A stretch of DNA of 64,000 nucleotides from Treponema sp. (GCA_016286535.1 JAEESZ010000004.1:62001-126000), one strand, 5' to 3'. Positions 24,915 through 35,530 are shown, numbered from the stretch's first letter. Numbers and translations are program-made. Notes: a model not told the origin generated them from the sequence alone.

Positions 24915-26930
24915 CTAGTCCTGGTCCCTGGACTGCTTCATTTTATTAAGAAAATCGCTGAAAAGTTTTCCGGTTTCTTCATCACTTAATTCTTTCTTAG
25001 GTTCGTGATATTCAACCAGGTTTGAAGGAATTTCGTCTAAAAAGCGGCTTGGTTCAGTTTCTGCAACAAGCTGCTGGCGTTTTCTCTGGCGGCAGGCAGA
25101 AATAAAGAGTTTATCGCGGGCCCGGGTAATGGCAACGTAAAAGAGCCTTCTTTCTTCTTCAACATTACCGTCATTTTCTGCAACAGATCTTGCATGTGGA
25201 ATTAAACCTTCTTCTGCTCCTGCAATGAATACAACAGGAAATTCCAGTCCCTTAGAAGCATGAATTGTCATAAGGTTTACTTTTCCCTTATCATTTTCAT
25301 CATCTCCGTCATCGCGGCTGAGAAGAGTAATTCTATTTAAATAATTATAAAGGTTAGGATTTGTATTTTCCGGATCATTTTCCCAGTTTTCCATAGAAGT
25401 CAAAAGATATTCTATGTTTTTTAGTTTAAAACTGACCGCCTTTTCGTTTTTTGCATATTCTGTATAGAGATAATCCTTATAATTAATATCTTCTACAAGA
25501 GCCCTTACTTTAGCAGAAAGACCGCGGCCACTGAGTAATTTCTGACGGTGAGATTCTATTAAATTTACAAATTCCTGTAAGTCTTCTTTTAATACATCAT
25601 TTGCCGGGGAATCCTGTCTTCCAATTAAAGAAATAATGGCATTCCACATAGTACAGCCCTGAAGCTGGGCCTCGTCATTTAAAAGCTGTATTGCGGCCCG
25701 TCCGATTCCCCGTCTTGGTGTGTTAATAATTCGAATTAAGTTTATATCATCATCATGATTTGAAATAATTCTTAAATAGCTGATTACATCTTTAATTTCT
25801 TTTCTTTCAAAAAAAGAAGTTCCGCCGCTCATAGTGTAGGGAATGTTATTTTCAAGAAAGGCCTCTTCAATAAAACGGGACTGGGTATTAGACCTTATTA
25901 AAACACCAAATTCATCATATTTTCTGTGTTCTTCCAGAGCAATTCCCAGAATACTTTCTGCAATAAAATCTGCTTCGTCAGTTTCGTTTTCCGGCATAAA
26001 GATTTCTATAGGCTTTCCGCTTCCGTTACCACTCCATAATTTTTTATCTTTTCTGTTTGTATTATGGGCAATAACACCATTTGCTGCTTCAAGAATTGTT
26101 TCTGTAGAACGATAGTTCTGTTCCAGTCTTATTTCGGTAACTTTAAAATCTTTTTCAAAGTTGATGATATTCTGATAATCTGCACCACGCCAGCTGTAAA
26201 TAGACTGGTCATCATCACCTACAACTGCAACATTCTGGTCTGCAATTAAATGCATTAATTCATACTGCTGATGACTGGTATCCTGAAACTCATCTACCAT
26301 AATATATTTATATCGTTCCCGGTAGCGTTCCAGAACCTCAGGATGTTCTTTAAAAAGTTTAATAGGAAGCACAATCAGATCATCAAAATCAACGGCATTA
26401 TAAAGCTTAAGGCCTTCCTGATATAATTCGTAAAGGGGGCGGTACATGTCATTGCTGCTGTCCCAGTTTTTACGGCCGGTTTTAATATTCGAAATAAGGT
26501 TACCGATGGTGTAGATATCCATTGCATCCTGAGAAAATTTTAATTCGCGACCACATTCCTTTATTAAGGCAACCCGGTCCGTCTCATCATATATGGAAAA
26601 ATTTTCCCTGTAGCCAAGTTTATCAATATCGGCACGAAGAATTTTTACACCAAAGGCATGAAAGGTAGAAATTGTTAAAAGCTGAAGTTTTTTTTCTGTT
26701 AGATTTTTAATACGGTCTGCCATTTCTTTTGCTGCTTTATTTGTAAAGGTAAGGGCAAGAATCTGGCTTTGAGGAATTCCCTTATCAAGCATATGGGCAA
26801 TTCTAAAGGTGATTACTCTGGTTTTACCGCTTCCGGCTCCTGCAATAATTAAAATTGCGCCTTCAGTTGTTGTAACAGCACGAAACTGCTGGGGATTCAA
26901 TTCTCTTTTAAGTGATTCCAAATCTAACAT
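24915..26930 (-). CDS. UvrD/PcrA-type superfamily 1 DNA helicase
   Basis: 671 aa. ATP-dependent 3'-5' helicase for repair and replication restart. Q motif LNPQQFRAVTTTEG, Walker A GAGSGKT, Ia LTFTNKAAKEM, II VDEFQDTS, III VGDDDQSIYSWRGA, IV EQNYRST, V MTIHASKGLEFPVVF, VI YVAITRARDKL. ATG 26930 is chosen, giving MLDLESLKRELNPQ. A TTG 18 nt upstream would add MLYYWP and place the start inside the -10. There is no SD. PcrA and UvrD are not separable by eye. Confidence 0.92.
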   Translation of the reverse strand: MLDLESLKRELNPQQFRAVTTTEGAILIIAGAGSGKTRVITFRIAHMLDKGIPQSQILALTFTNKAAKEMADRIKNLTEKKLQLLTISTFHAFGVKILRADIDKLGYRENFSIYDETDRVALIKECGRELKFSQDAMDIYTIGNLISNIKTGRKNWDSSNDMYRPLYELYQEGLKLYNAVDFDDLIVLPIKLFKEHPEVLERYRERYKYIMVDEFQDTSHQQYELMHLIADQNVAVVGDDDQSIYSWRGADYQNIINFEKDFKVTEIRLEQNYRSTETILEAANGVIAHNTNRKDKKLWSGNGSGKPIEIFMPENETDEADFIAESILGIALEEHRKYDEFGVLIRSNTQSRFIEEAFLENNIPYTMSGGTSFFERKEIKDVISYLRIISNHDDDINLIRIINTPRRGIGRAAIQLLNDEAQLQGCTMWNAIISLIGRQDSPANDVLKEDLQEFVNLIESHRQKLLSGRGLSAKVRALVEDINYKDYLYTEYAKNEKAVSFKLKNIEYLLTSMENWENDPENTNPNLYNYLNRITLLSRDDGDDENDKGKVNLMTIHASKGLEFPVVFIAGAEEGLIPHARSVAENDGNVEEERRLFYVAITRARDKLFISACRQRKRQQLVAETEPSRFLDEIPSNLVEYHEPKKELSDEETGKLFSDFLNKMKQSRDQD

Positions 26931-26938
26931 AGGCCAAT

Positions 26939-26967
26939 AATATAACAAATGAATAAAGAATCTTCAA
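26939..26967 (-). promoter_or_regulatory. Promoter of the uvrD/pcrA gene, nearly leaderless
   Basis: Minus strand: TTGAAG (26967-26962), 17-nt spacer, TATATT (26944-26939). Only 8 nt separate the -10 from ATG 26930, so the predicted start is 1-2 nt before the ATG. No SD fits in that gap. Confidence 0.62.
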
Positions 26968-27043
26968 TTACAAAAAAAAAAGTTTAAATATAGTGGATTT
27001 TTTTTGGTTATTTCATATATAATTTTTTGTTAGGAGAATATAA

Positions 27044-29149
27044 ATGGAGAATACAGGGAAAAAAAAATCAAGTCTTATTGTAAGAATAACTCTTGTAATT
27101 GGTATTGGATTGTTAATAATTACAGGAAGTCAAGCTCTAATTTTGGGAACAGTTGTAAAAAATGATACCAGAACTGAAAATATAGAAAACTACCAGTTCA
27201 TTTTACAGTCTTTTGGATATACCGTTCAAAATCAGTTAGGTGGATATAATAAAGCCTTAAACTTATATGCTTATGATGAAGTTATGAAGGAAGGTGACCC
27301 TGAAAAGGCTGGACTCTGGCTGCAGACCAGGGAAGATATTCGTGATAAAGATTTTGATTTTATTATGATTGCAGGTCCTGACGGTTACAGCTGGAACGAT
27401 AACGGAAGCCGTACAAATATTGCAGACCGCGATTATTTCAGGGCAATTATGCAGCAGGGAAAAGAGTCATATATTGATAATCCTGTAATTTCCAGAACAA
27501 CTGGACAGCCGGTAGTACATATTACCAGAGCCTTAAAAGATGGAAACGGAAAGACTTTTGCCATGCTTTGTGGAACAGTGAGTGTTAATAAACTTACTGA
27601 AGGAATTGGAAATATAAAACTTGGAGAAAAGGGCTATGCTTTTGTTATTGATGGTACTGGTGTTGTAATGCAGCATCCACAGCGTCAATATATTATGACA
27701 ATGAACTTTATTACAGGCATAACAGATTCTCTTCATAAAGATATGTCAGCTGTAGCAAAGGACATGACAGCCGGAAAGAGTGGTTATGCCTGGGTTAATG
27801 GTTTTGAACACAGTAAAAAAGATCTTATTATTTATGGAAATATGCCGGGAACACCATGGTCTATGGCCTTTTCTATTCCACAAAATCAGGTAGATTTGCT
27901 TGGTAATAAGATTTCTCAGTTTACTATTTTGATGGGAGTTGGAGTATTAGTTATTCTTATTCTTCTCTCAGGATTGGTATTATTCTTTGCCTTAAAACCT
28001 TTACAGATTGTAAGAAATGCCATCAATGGAATTGCAAGCGGTAATGCAGATCTGACACAAAGAATTAATATTAAATCTAACAATGAAATTGGTCAGGTTG
28101 TTCAGGGCTTTAACAGTTTTACAGAAAAACTCCAGGCAATTATCCGCGATGTTAAAGAATCAAAAAATGAACTTGGAGTCGCAGGTGAGGATATGTCTTC
28201 TTCTGCAGAAGATACTGCAAGTTCAATTACCCAGATTATTGCAAATATAGATTCTTTTGGTCAGCAGATTGACAACCAGAAACAGAGTGTTGACCAGACT
28301 GCAGGTGCTGTAAACGAAATTTCTTCAAATATTGATTCATTAAATCATATGATTGAAAATCAGTCTTCCGGAGTTACTCAGGCCAGTTCTGCTGTTGAAG
28401 AGATGATTGGAAATATTAATTCAGTTTCATCTTCAGTTGAAAAAATGTCTTCATCTTTTGGAAGTCTGCAGAGTCATTCCCAGGAAGGTTTCTCTAAACT
28501 TGAAGCTGTAAGCATAAAGGTTCAGGAAATTGAAAGCCAGTCTCAGATGCTTAAGGATGCCAACGTTGCAATTGCAAATATTGCCGAGCAGACAAATCTT
28601 CTTGCAATGAATGCGGCAATTGAAGCGGCTCATGCCGGCGAAGCAGGTAAGGGCTTTGCTGTAGTTGCAGACGAAATCAGAAAACTTTCAGAAACTTCAA
28701 GCCAGCAGTCAGACCAGATTAGTACCCAGCTGACACAGATTATGGAGTCTATTGCCCAGGTAGTTGGAGCTTCAAATGAGGCAAGTAAGACTTTCTCTCA
28801 GGTTTCTGATGAACTTTCAGACACAGATCAGCTGGTAATTCAGATTAGGACTGCAATGGAAGAGCAGAACGAAGGTTCAAAACAGATTATTGATGCCTTG
28901 AAGATGATGAACAATAATACAGAAGAAGTAAGAACTGCCTCTTTAGAGATGAAGGAAGGAAACAAGCTTATTTTATCAGAAGTTCAGATGCTTCAGAATG
29001 TTACTGCATCTATGAAAGCCAGTATGAATGAAATGTCTATTGGTGCACAGAAAATTAACGAAACTGGTGCAGTACTTACAGAAGTTTCAAGCAGAATGAA
29101 GGAATCTATCATAAAGATTGGAAACCAGATAGACGAGTTCAAAGTTTAA
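27044..29149 (+). CDS. Methyl-accepting chemotaxis protein with Cache sensor
   Basis: 701 aa. N-terminal TM helix (about 13-32), periplasmic double-Cache domain (residues about 40-285; [27 protein letters not shown] is a typical Cache landmark at about 115-140), a second TM ([23 protein letters not shown], about 295-320), HAMP ([23 protein letters not shown]), then the MCP signalling domain with tip [38 protein letters not shown] centred near residue 525. The ligand is probably a small organic acid or amino acid. SD TAGGAG. TATAAT at 27018-27023 could be its -10. Confidence 0.93.
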   Translation: MENTGKKKSSLIVRITLVIGIGLLIITGSQALILGTVVKNDTRTENIENYQFILQSFGYTVQNQLGGYNKALNLYAYDEVMKEGDPEKAGLWLQTREDIRDKDFDFIMIAGPDGYSWNDNGSRTNIADRDYFRAIMQQGKESYIDNPVISRTTGQPVVHITRALKDGNGKTFAMLCGTVSVNKLTEGIGNIKLGEKGYAFVIDGTGVVMQHPQRQYIMTMNFITGITDSLHKDMSAVAKDMTAGKSGYAWVNGFEHSKKDLIIYGNMPGTPWSMAFSIPQNQVDLLGNKISQFTILMGVGVLVILILLSGLVLFFALKPLQIVRNAINGIASGNADLTQRINIKSNNEIGQVVQGFNSFTEKLQAIIRDVKESKNELGVAGEDMSSSAEDTASSITQIIANIDSFGQQIDNQKQSVDQTAGAVNEISSNIDSLNHMIENQSSGVTQASSAVEEMIGNINSVSSSVEKMSSSFGSLQSHSQEGFSKLEAVSIKVQEIESQSQMLKDANVAIANIAEQTNLLAMNAAIEAAHAGEAGKGFAVVADEIRKLSETSSQQSDQISTQLTQIMESIAQVVGASNEASKTFSQVSDELSDTDQLVIQIRTAMEEQNEGSKQIIDALKMMNNNTEEVRTASLEMKEGNKLILSEVQMLQNVTASMKASMNEMSIGAQKINETGAVLTEVSSRMKESIIKIGNQIDEFKV

Positions 29150-29240
29150 TTTATTTTCGTACAGATTTTATTTTCCTCACGGTTTGATTTTATATAATAT
29201 ACACGTTATAATAAATGAAAATTGTTATTGAGGAAAATAA

Positions 29241-30527
29241 ATGAAAGCTTCTGTTAGTTCTTTTTTATCTAAGCATAATTTTGTTAATCACGTAGATATT
29301 TATTCTGTAGCTCAGGCTATTTTAGACGATATGAAAAAGGGGCTCAAAAAAGAAAAAGCCGATCAGGATATGATCAGGACTTTTTCTAATCCCCCTGAAA
29401 CTTCAGCAAAAGGTAAAAGCGTTATTGTTATAGATGCCGGTGGAACAAATTTCCGTTCCTGTCTTGTAACTTTTGATAACAAAGGACAGCCTCAGATTTC
29501 CGAAATGGAAAAAACAAGAATGCCTGGAGTTGAAAAAGAACTTTCTAAAAAAGATTTTTTTAATCAAATAGCAGATAATCTTGAACATCTTAAAAATAAA
29601 GCAGACAGAATAGGTTTTTGTTTTTCTTATCCTATGGAGATTCAGGAAAACGGAGACGGAATCCTTTTAGGCTTTTCTAAAGAAGTAAAGGCACCTGAGG
29701 TTGTAGGTGCTCAGATTGGAAAATGCCTTAAAGAAGTTCTTACTGAACGCGGCTGGAACACAATCAAACGCATTACTCTTTGTAATGATACAGTTGCTGC
29801 TTTACTTGCCGGTGCTGCCTGCGAATCAGAAAACGATAAATTTTCTTCATACATTGGTTTTATTCTAGGAACGGGAATGAATTCCGCCTATGTTCAGCCA
29901 GACTGCCAATGCTGCGGCATTAAAAAACAGATTGTAGTTTGTGAAAGCGGAAAATTCCTGAATGTAAACCGTTCAGATTTTGATATTGAATTTGATAAAA
30001 GCACTGTAAAACCAGGAACCTTCTTCCTTGAAAAACTCTGTTCAGGAGCTTACCTGGGACCTGTTTCTTTAATTGCCTTAAAAATGGCTGCAAAAGACGG
30101 ATTATTCGAAAAAGAAACAGCAGAAAAAATTACTTCAATAGAAAGTCTTTCTCTTATAGAAATGGATAAATTCCTTCATGGTCCATTTAATTCTGACTGT
30201 ATTTTAGGACAAATAGCCATTAAAGCAAGTGCTGCTGACACAGATACAATCTTCCAGGTTTTAGACAGCGTTGTTGAACGTTCAGCCCGCTATTCTGCTG
30301 CAATCTTAATTGCCTGTGCAATTCAAACTGGTCAGGGAAATAATGCAGCAAAGCCACTTTGTATTTTGTGCGATGGAACAACCTTCTTTAAAACATATAA
30401 TATAAAAGAAAGAGTTTTTGCTTATCTGGATCAGATTCTTACAAATCAGCTTGGAATCTACTGGAGAATTGTTTCCTGCGATAATGACATTACTCTTGGG
30501 GCTGCAATTTCTGGTTTGATAGAATAA
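29241..30527 (+). CDS. Hexokinase-family sugar kinase
   Basis: 428 aa. Phosphorylates hexoses with ATP. VIDAGGTNFRSCLVTF is the phosphate-1 loop, FCFSYPMEI the sugar-binding segment, LCNDTVAALLAGA carries the catalytic-type Asp, and FILGTGMNSAYV is the phosphate-2 loop. The length and layout match the eukaryotic-like Hexokinase_1/2 family rather than short bacterial ROK kinases; T. pallidum also has a hexokinase of this kind. GAGG SD before the ATG. A TATAAT at 29193-29198 may be the -10. The flagellar promoter begins in its last codons. Confidence 0.87.
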   Translation: MKASVSSFLSKHNFVNHVDIYSVAQAILDDMKKGLKKEKADQDMIRTFSNPPETSAKGKSVIVIDAGGTNFRSCLVTFDNKGQPQISEMEKTRMPGVEKELSKKDFFNQIADNLEHLKNKADRIGFCFSYPMEIQENGDGILLGFSKEVKAPEVVGAQIGKCLKEVLTERGWNTIKRITLCNDTVAALLAGAACESENDKFSSYIGFILGTGMNSAYVQPDCQCCGIKKQIVVCESGKFLNVNRSDFDIEFDKSTVKPGTFFLEKLCSGAYLGPVSLIALKMAAKDGLFEKETAEKITSIESLSLIEMDKFLHGPFNSDCILGQIAIKASAADTDTIFQVLDSVVERSARYSAAILIACAIQTGQGNNAAKPLCILCDGTTFFKTYNIKERVFAYLDQILTNQLGIYWRIVSCDNDITLGAAISGLIE

Positions 30528-30544
30528 ATTATGTATGTTATAAT
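30516..30544 (+). promoter_or_regulatory. Promoter of the flbB-fliK-flgD-flgE operon
   Basis: TTGATA (30516-30521), 17-nt spacer, TATAAT (30539-30544) with an extended TGT just before. The -35 lies in the 3' end of the hexokinase gene. SD GAGGGG follows, then ATG 30565. It is sigma-70-like, as in the major treponemal flagellar operons. Confidence 0.78.
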
Positions 30545-30564
30545 TAACTATTAAGCGAGGGGAT

Positions 30565-31194
30565 ATGTCATTTAAAAAGAGTCTGGGAAAATCTGTAGTT
30601 TTATTAATAATAATCCTTATTCTTCTGGTAGGCGGGCTTTTATGGTTTGACTTTTTAGGAGTTCTAAACGTAAAGTCAGTCTTTTCGCCCCTTTATAAAA
30701 TGATGGGAAAAACTCCTCAAACTTCTACCACTGTTACACAGTCTAAACCTCTTGTTTCGAATCTTGATGAAGACAGACTTCGCAAACAGAGGGAAGCAAA
30801 TGATTTATTCAAGGAAGAACTTGATAAAAGGGAACAGGACATTCTGGCCCTTGAAAATCAGAATGCACAGATAGCAGCCGAGTTATCTGAACGCGAAAAA
30901 AATCAGGAAGAAAGAGAAAAAACATTTAACCTTACTGTAAAAAAATACGATGATAAGAATATAAACGTAGAACAGATTGCTAGAAATCTGAATGGTATGA
31001 GACCACAGGCTGCGGTAGATATTCTTGTTGCAATGGATGATCAGACTGTAATTGATGTCCTTCGTAAAGTAGAAGAAATTGCCGCTGCGGAAGGCTCTTC
31101 ATCTATGGGATCTTACTGGTTATCTTTAATGCCATCTGACCGGGCTGCTCAAATACAGCGTAAGATGATAAGTAAACCAGAATCTTTAGATTAG
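30565..31194 (+). CDS. flbB: Flagellar protein FlbB (periplasmic collar)
   Basis: 209 aa. N-terminal TM helix (VVLLIIILILLVGGLLWFDFL, about 11-32), a long coiled coil (residues about 65-130, RKQREANDLFKEELDKREQDI and onward), then a C-terminal MgtE-N-like helical domain (NLNGMRPQAAVDILVAMDDQTVIDVLRKVEE, about 140-175). FlbB is a spirochete-specific base of the periplasmic collar around the motor. Position directly before fliK-flgD-flgE supports the call. Confidence 0.85.
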   Translation: MSFKKSLGKSVVLLIIILILLVGGLLWFDFLGVLNVKSVFSPLYKMMGKTPQTSTTVTQSKPLVSNLDEDRLRKQREANDLFKEELDKREQDILALENQNAQIAAELSEREKNQEEREKTFNLTVKKYDDKNINVEQIARNLNGMRPQAAVDILVAMDDQTVIDVLRKVEEIAAAEGSSSMGSYWLSLMPSDRAAQIQRKMISKPESLD

Positions 31195-31205
31195 CCTTTT
31201 AGAAC

Positions 31206-31244
31206 TGCACTCCTGTTTCGTTTATAAAACTTTTTTGGAGTGCA
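31206..31244 (+). promoter_or_regulatory. Inverted repeat covering the fliK SD
   Basis: Perfect 8-bp arms TGCACTCC (31206-31213) and GGAGTGCA (31237-31244) with a 23-nt loop. The right arm contains the fliK SD (GGAG) and ends just before ATG 31246. A fold would hide the SD. The unpaired T6 in the loop makes it unlikely to be an intrinsic terminator. Confidence 0.55.
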
Positions 31245-31245
31245 T

Positions 31246-32601
31246 ATGAACGCAATAGCAGATATCATCGTAAATAATTCCTCATCTGATAATTTACAGT
31301 TATCTCAAGACTTTAATTCAACTCTAAAAGCCCAGTCTTCACAAGGATCACAGTCTTTTGAAGATTTAATTTCTTTTTATCAGACTGAAAAGACTTCAGA
31401 AGAAGTTTCTGCACCTGAAAAAACAGAGAAAAGTGAAACTCCTGATGCAGAAAAAGCTGTAGAAAAAACTTCCGAATCAGAAAATAAAGCAGAAGTAAAA
31501 GAAGAAAAAACTGAAAAATCTGTAAAAGAAAGTTCAGGCGAAGAAGTAAAGTCTGAAAAAACAGAAAAGACAGAAAAAAAATCAGATAAAAATAAAGAAA
31601 AATCTCCAAAAAATGCGAAGATTAAAGATTCTAACGAAGATAAAAATCAAAAGCAAGAAATAGATTACAGAAATTATAATCAGATTATTGAAAAATCTTC
31701 TCAGAATAAGGCAGAAAATAAGAGCGAAAATAAATCAGAAATAAAGATTAAAAAAACTGCTTCTGATATCAAAAATCCTGAATTAAAAGAGCAGGGGCAG
31801 GAGAAAGATTTTTCTGAGCTTCTTATAAGCGGACAGTCTCTTAGTGAGATTAAAGAAGTAAAGGATTCAAAATCTTCTTTTAAGGAAAGTAAAGATCAGA
31901 ATCAGAAAAACATTAAGGAAGTAAAAGCAAAGAAGCTTGATAAAGAAGGAAAAATAACAGTTGAAGATTTAAGAACTCAAAAACCAGAGGAAAGTGAAAC
32001 TGAAAAAAATCCTAAATTAAAGACAAGTCTCAAGGTTACTTCAGAAAATACTGCAACCATAACAATGGATTATGCCCAGCAGAATGCTAATTCAGATATT
32101 CTTTCTTTAAATAATCAGAGTGCTGCCTCAACAAATTCAACCTTCCAGACAATGCTGAACAATCAGGTTCAGATGCAGGTGCCTGAGTTTGTAAAGGCAG
32201 GAAATATTGTCTTAAAGGATAACAATCAGGGAACAATTAATCTTGTTTTACATCCGGATGATTTAGGAAATGTAAAAATTCAGTTAAGCCTGGATGGAAA
32301 ATCTTTAACTGGACATATCAGTGTAGCCAGTAAAGAAGCCCTGGAGGTTTTTAAGGATAATTCAGAAACTTTAAGGGAAGCTTTTATAAAAAGCGGATTT
32401 GAAAATGCTTCTTTTGATGTTTCGCTTGGTGCCGGTACAAACTCAAATTCTAATTTTGATTTTGAACAGCAGGAAAGTTCAAACCGTTACCTTGGAAATA
32501 AAATGTACAGTAATTTTGAAGTTGAACAGGTTTCTGATTCTTCTTCAAATTATGAATACGTTGAAAAAATTGGAAATTATAATGTAAACATCGTTGCGTA
32601 A
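31246..32601 (+). CDS. fliK: Flagellar hook-length control protein FliK (Tap1-like)
   Basis: 451 aa. Residues about 40-270 are a Lys/Glu/Ser-rich disordered ruler-like region. The C-terminal Flg_hook domain (about 320-400) contains [34 protein letters not shown] sequence and [21 protein letters not shown]. FliK measures hook length and switches export specificity. ATG 31246 is used, 5 nt after GGAG; an in-frame GTG at 31240 lies inside the SD. In T. pallidum the equivalent position before flgD is tap1. Confidence 0.88.
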   Translation: MNAIADIIVNNSSSDNLQLSQDFNSTLKAQSSQGSQSFEDLISFYQTEKTSEEVSAPEKTEKSETPDAEKAVEKTSESENKAEVKEEKTEKSVKESSGEEVKSEKTEKTEKKSDKNKEKSPKNAKIKDSNEDKNQKQEIDYRNYNQIIEKSSQNKAENKSENKSEIKIKKTASDIKNPELKEQGQEKDFSELLISGQSLSEIKEVKDSKSSFKESKDQNQKNIKEVKAKKLDKEGKITVEDLRTQKPEESETEKNPKLKTSLKVTSENTATITMDYAQQNANSDILSLNNQSAASTNSTFQTMLNNQVQMQVPEFVKAGNIVLKDNNQGTINLVLHPDDLGNVKIQLSLDGKSLTGHISVASKEALEVFKDNSETLREAFIKSGFENASFDVSLGAGTNSNSNFDFEQQESSNRYLGNKMYSNFEVEQVSDSSSNYEYVEKIGNYNVNIVA

Positions 32602-32632
32602 AGCGTCGATAAATTTGGATGTGAGGTTGATG

Positions 32633-33079
32633 ATGGAACTACTAAACACACAAATGAGCGCTGCAGACAAATCTATGGTTGATCAGGCTGTAGATTTTTT
32701 CAACAAACAGAATGCAGGCCCTTCCGGAAGACAATCGTCTAATACACTGGGAAAAGACGATTTTCTTAAACTTTTGATTACCCAGTTATCTAATCAGGAT
32801 CCAACAAATCCTATGGAAGATACTGAGTTTATTTCCCAGATGGCACAGTTCAGTTCTCTGGAACAGATGACAAACATGAGTACAGCTTTTGAGAAAATGT
32901 CCAACTTTTTGAATTCTCAGGAAGCTGCTTCAACAATCGGAAAAACTGTTGAACTTAACCTTGGTGACACAACTACTGTAGGCCTTGTACAAGGGGCAAC
33001 CCGTGGCGAAAATCCACAGGTTCTTGTTAATGGAATGTACTACAGCATGGATAAAATAAATGCCATTTATGGCAACTAG
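32633..33079 (+). CDS. flgD: Flagellar hook capping protein FlgD
   Basis: 148 aa, the short treponemal form. The conserved FlgD N-domain is visible: [41 protein letters not shown] (about residues 40-80, landmark shown in part), then [31 protein letters not shown]. It caps the growing hook and helps FlgE assembly. Two ATGs are adjacent (32630, 32633); the second is 6 nt from GAGG (32623-32626) and is preferred. It lies 31 nt after fliK. Confidence 0.9.
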   Translation: MELLNTQMSAADKSMVDQAVDFFNKQNAGPSGRQSSNTLGKDDFLKLLITQLSNQDPTNPMEDTEFISQMAQFSSLEQMTNMSTAFEKMSNFLNSQEAASTIGKTVELNLGDTTTVGLVQGATRGENPQVLVNGMYYSMDKINAIYGN

Positions 33080-33111
33080 GATGTAAATAAAAAAAAGGAG
33101 ACGTAAGACTT

Positions 33112-34503
33112 ATGATGAGATCACTTTATTCTGGTGTTTCAGGACTTCAGAATCATCAGACAAGAATGGATGTAATCGGTAACAACATTTCTAACGTAAA
33201 TACAGTAGGTTTTAAACGTGGTCGTGTAAACTTCCAGGATATGATTAGTCAGCAGATGTCTGGAGCTGCAAAGCCAACAGATGAACTTGGTGGTGTAAAC
33301 CCTAAAGAAGTTGGTCTTGGTATGACCGTTGCTTCTATTGATAATATTTTTAATCAGGGAAACTTACAGTCAACTGGTGTTTCAACTGATATTGCAATTC
33401 AGGGAAACGGTTTCTTTATCTTAAAAAATGGTGAAGAATCTTTCTATACAAGAAACGGTGCCTTCAGTCTTGATATGGACGGTACTCTTGTAAACCCTGC
33501 AAACGGTATGCGTGTACAGGGATGGATGGCCCAGGAAGTAAACGGTGAACAGATTGTTACAACCGCTGCAACACCAACAGATTTAATTATTCCTGTAGGT
33601 TCAAAAGATCCTGCAAAAGCAACTCAGAACGTAAACTTTGCCTGTAACTTAAACAAAAATACACCTGAAATTCTTGAAGGTGCAAGTGAAGGCGATATTC
33701 TTAAAGGTACCTGGGCTACAGAACAGGAAGTATATGACTCTTTTGGTAACAAACACCTTTTGTCAGTTTCTTTCAGAAGAGTTCCTGGAACTCCTAACCA
33801 GTGGCAGGCAACAGTTAATGTTGACCTTAACAACGCAGAATTTACCCAGACAAGAATTGGTCTTGGAACAACAGATGGTATGGAAAATACTTTCATTGTA
33901 ACTTTTGATAACATGGGTGCCTTACAGTCAGTAACAGACTCAGCTGGAAATGTTTCAAATCCAAACGGCCAGATTGTTCTTCAGACTTCATTTGCTGTTC
34001 CTGAATCAAATCCAGATGCTGACGGAAATCCTTACCGCCAGACAATGAACATTAATTTAGGAACAATCGGAAGCTTTGAAAATACAATTACCCAGTCTGC
34101 ACAGACTTCAACTACAAAAGCTTATTATCAGGATGGATATACTTTAGGATATCTTGATAACTTTAAGATTGATTCAAGCGGATCTATTACAGGTGTATAT
34201 TCAAACGGAACTTCAAGAACAATCGGTAAAATTGCTCTTGCAACTTTTGCCAACGACAGAGGTCTTGAAAAAGCCGGAGACAATACTTATGTAGAATCTA
34301 ATAACTCTGGTATGGCAAGAATTGGAGAATCTGGAATTGCAGGAAAAGGAAGCCTTATGGCAGGTGCATTGGAAATGTCTAACGTTGACCTTTCTGAACA
34401 GATGACAGATATGATTGTAACCCAGAGAGGTTTCCAGTCTAATGCCAAAACAATTCAAACTGCAGATACTTTACTTGAAACAGTATTAAGTTTGAAACGC
34501 TAA
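33112..34503 (+). CDS. flgE: Flagellar hook protein FlgE with lysinoalanine cross-link residues
   Basis: 463 aa. N-terminal rod/hook signature [30 protein letters not shown] and C-terminal [40 protein letters not shown], both shown as landmarks. The central D1/D2 region holds Lys165 (codon at 33604) and Cys178 (codon at 33643). In T. denticola FlgE these same positions form the self-catalysed lysinoalanine cross-link that stiffens the hook. Numbering starts at the first of two adjacent Mets. SD AGGAG lies 11 nt upstream. The operon ends here. Confidence 0.95.
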   Translation: MMRSLYSGVSGLQNHQTRMDVIGNNISNVNTVGFKRGRVNFQDMISQQMSGAAKPTDELGGVNPKEVGLGMTVASIDNIFNQGNLQSTGVSTDIAIQGNGFFILKNGEESFYTRNGAFSLDMDGTLVNPANGMRVQGWMAQEVNGEQIVTTAATPTDLIIPVGSKDPAKATQNVNFACNLNKNTPEILEGASEGDILKGTWATEQEVYDSFGNKHLLSVSFRRVPGTPNQWQATVNVDLNNAEFTQTRIGLGTTDGMENTFIVTFDNMGALQSVTDSAGNVSNPNGQIVLQTSFAVPESNPDADGNPYRQTMNINLGTIGSFENTITQSAQTSTTKAYYQDGYTLGYLDNFKIDSSGSITGVYSNGTSRTIGKIALATFANDRGLEKAGDNTYVESNNSGMARIGESGIAGKGSLMAGALEMSNVDLSEQMTDMIVTQRGFQSNAKTIQTADTLLETVLSLKR

Positions 34504-34551
34504 GTTTTAAGTTAGTAACATTCTGAGGGTGTTACCTTAAATAAAAAAAAT

Positions 34552-34594
34552 AATCCCTTGCAGATAATCCATCAATCTGTAAGGGATTTTTTTT
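34552..34594 (+). terminator. Terminator of the flbB-flgE operon
   Basis: AATCCCTTGCAGAT (34552-34565), 9-nt loop, ATCTGTAAGGGATT (34575-34588), T run to 34594. A 14-bp stem with one G:U pair. Confidence 0.93.
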
Positions 34595-34618
34595 GCTTAA
34601 AAAAAATGTAATTGGATA

Positions 34619-35524
34619 TCAGGCCTTGTGGTAAGGTTTCAAGATTTCGACAATTCTTTCTTTTTTAAAGAGGGTAGCATAATTATAGGCACTCATACCC
34701 ATCATATCCGGAACATCAGGATCTGCTCCATTTGTTGCCAGCAGTTCTACAATTTTTTCTTTATTTGCACCAACTGCAAGCACCAGATTATTCTGACCTT
34801 CTTTATTGATTGTATTCAAATCTGCACCTTTAGAAATTAATAACTTTGTAAGCTCTTCATTTCCGCGCCATACTGCATCCATAACAGCTGTATAACCTCT
34901 GTCTTTAGAAACTGCATTAATATCTGCACCCTGTTCAATAATTTCTTTTGCAAATTCTTCGTTATCATTACGGACGGCAATATTAAGCATTGGTGTTCCA
35001 AGATCATCAGTTGCATTTACATCAATGTCTGCAGCAATAAATAAATCAAAAATTTCTTTTTTGTTTTTTGATATATAGAGGGCAAAACAGTCTGGAGTAA
35101 ATGGTATTCCTTTGTTAAGCAGGGTTTGCTTTGCAGTTCGTTTTAAGTCTGCACTGTAAATATGATCATATTTTGAAGTAATGTATTTTAATATATCTGC
35201 ATCTGAAGAAATATTTTTAATGGAATCCTTACTGAAAATATGATAATTACTGATAAAAGCTAAATTAGTAACAATAGAAATATGACTTGCAATTAAAAAA
35301 CCACTCATTGAACAGAGTCTTGCTATATCTTCTTCTACTAATTTATCAGCTTCTTTTGAGTAAATAATACAGAAAGAAGTTTTATCAAAATATTTTTTTA
35401 CTTTCTTAAGATTTTCTAAAGAAAAATCGGAATTATAAATTTTAGATGATTTTTCTACTTTTTGAACTAAGCAGGTTACTTCTTCTGTAAGGGCGATGTC
35501 ATCACTAATAATTAAAAAGTTCAT
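34619..35524 (-). CDS. Ankyrin-repeat protein with receiver-like N-terminal domain
   Basis: 301 aa from ATG 35524. The N-terminal 115 residues (MNFLIISDDIALTEEVTCLV, FCIIYSKEADKLV) look like a degenerate response-regulator fold, without a clear phospho-Asp. Residues about 165-295 hold four ankyrin repeats: DDLGTPMLNIAVRNDNEEFAKEIIEQGADINA and DRGYTAVMDAVWRGNEELTKLLISKGADLNT are landmarks, and two more follow. Cytoplasmic protein-protein interaction is likely; no partner is evident. A GTG at 35542 is an alternative start, but it lies upstream of the predicted transcription start. Confidence 0.75.
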   Translation of the reverse strand: MNFLIISDDIALTEEVTCLVQKVEKSSKIYNSDFSLENLKKVKKYFDKTSFCIIYSKEADKLVEEDIARLCSMSGFLIASHISIVTNLAFISNYHIFSKDSIKNISSDADILKYITSKYDHIYSADLKRTAKQTLLNKGIPFTPDCFALYISKNKKEIFDLFIAADIDVNATDDLGTPMLNIAVRNDNEEFAKEIIEQGADINAVSKDRGYTAVMDAVWRGNEELTKLLISKGADLNTINKEGQNNLVLAVGANKEKIVELLATNGADPDVPDMMGMSAYNYATLFKKERIVEILKPYHKA

Positions 35525-35530
35525 AGAACA

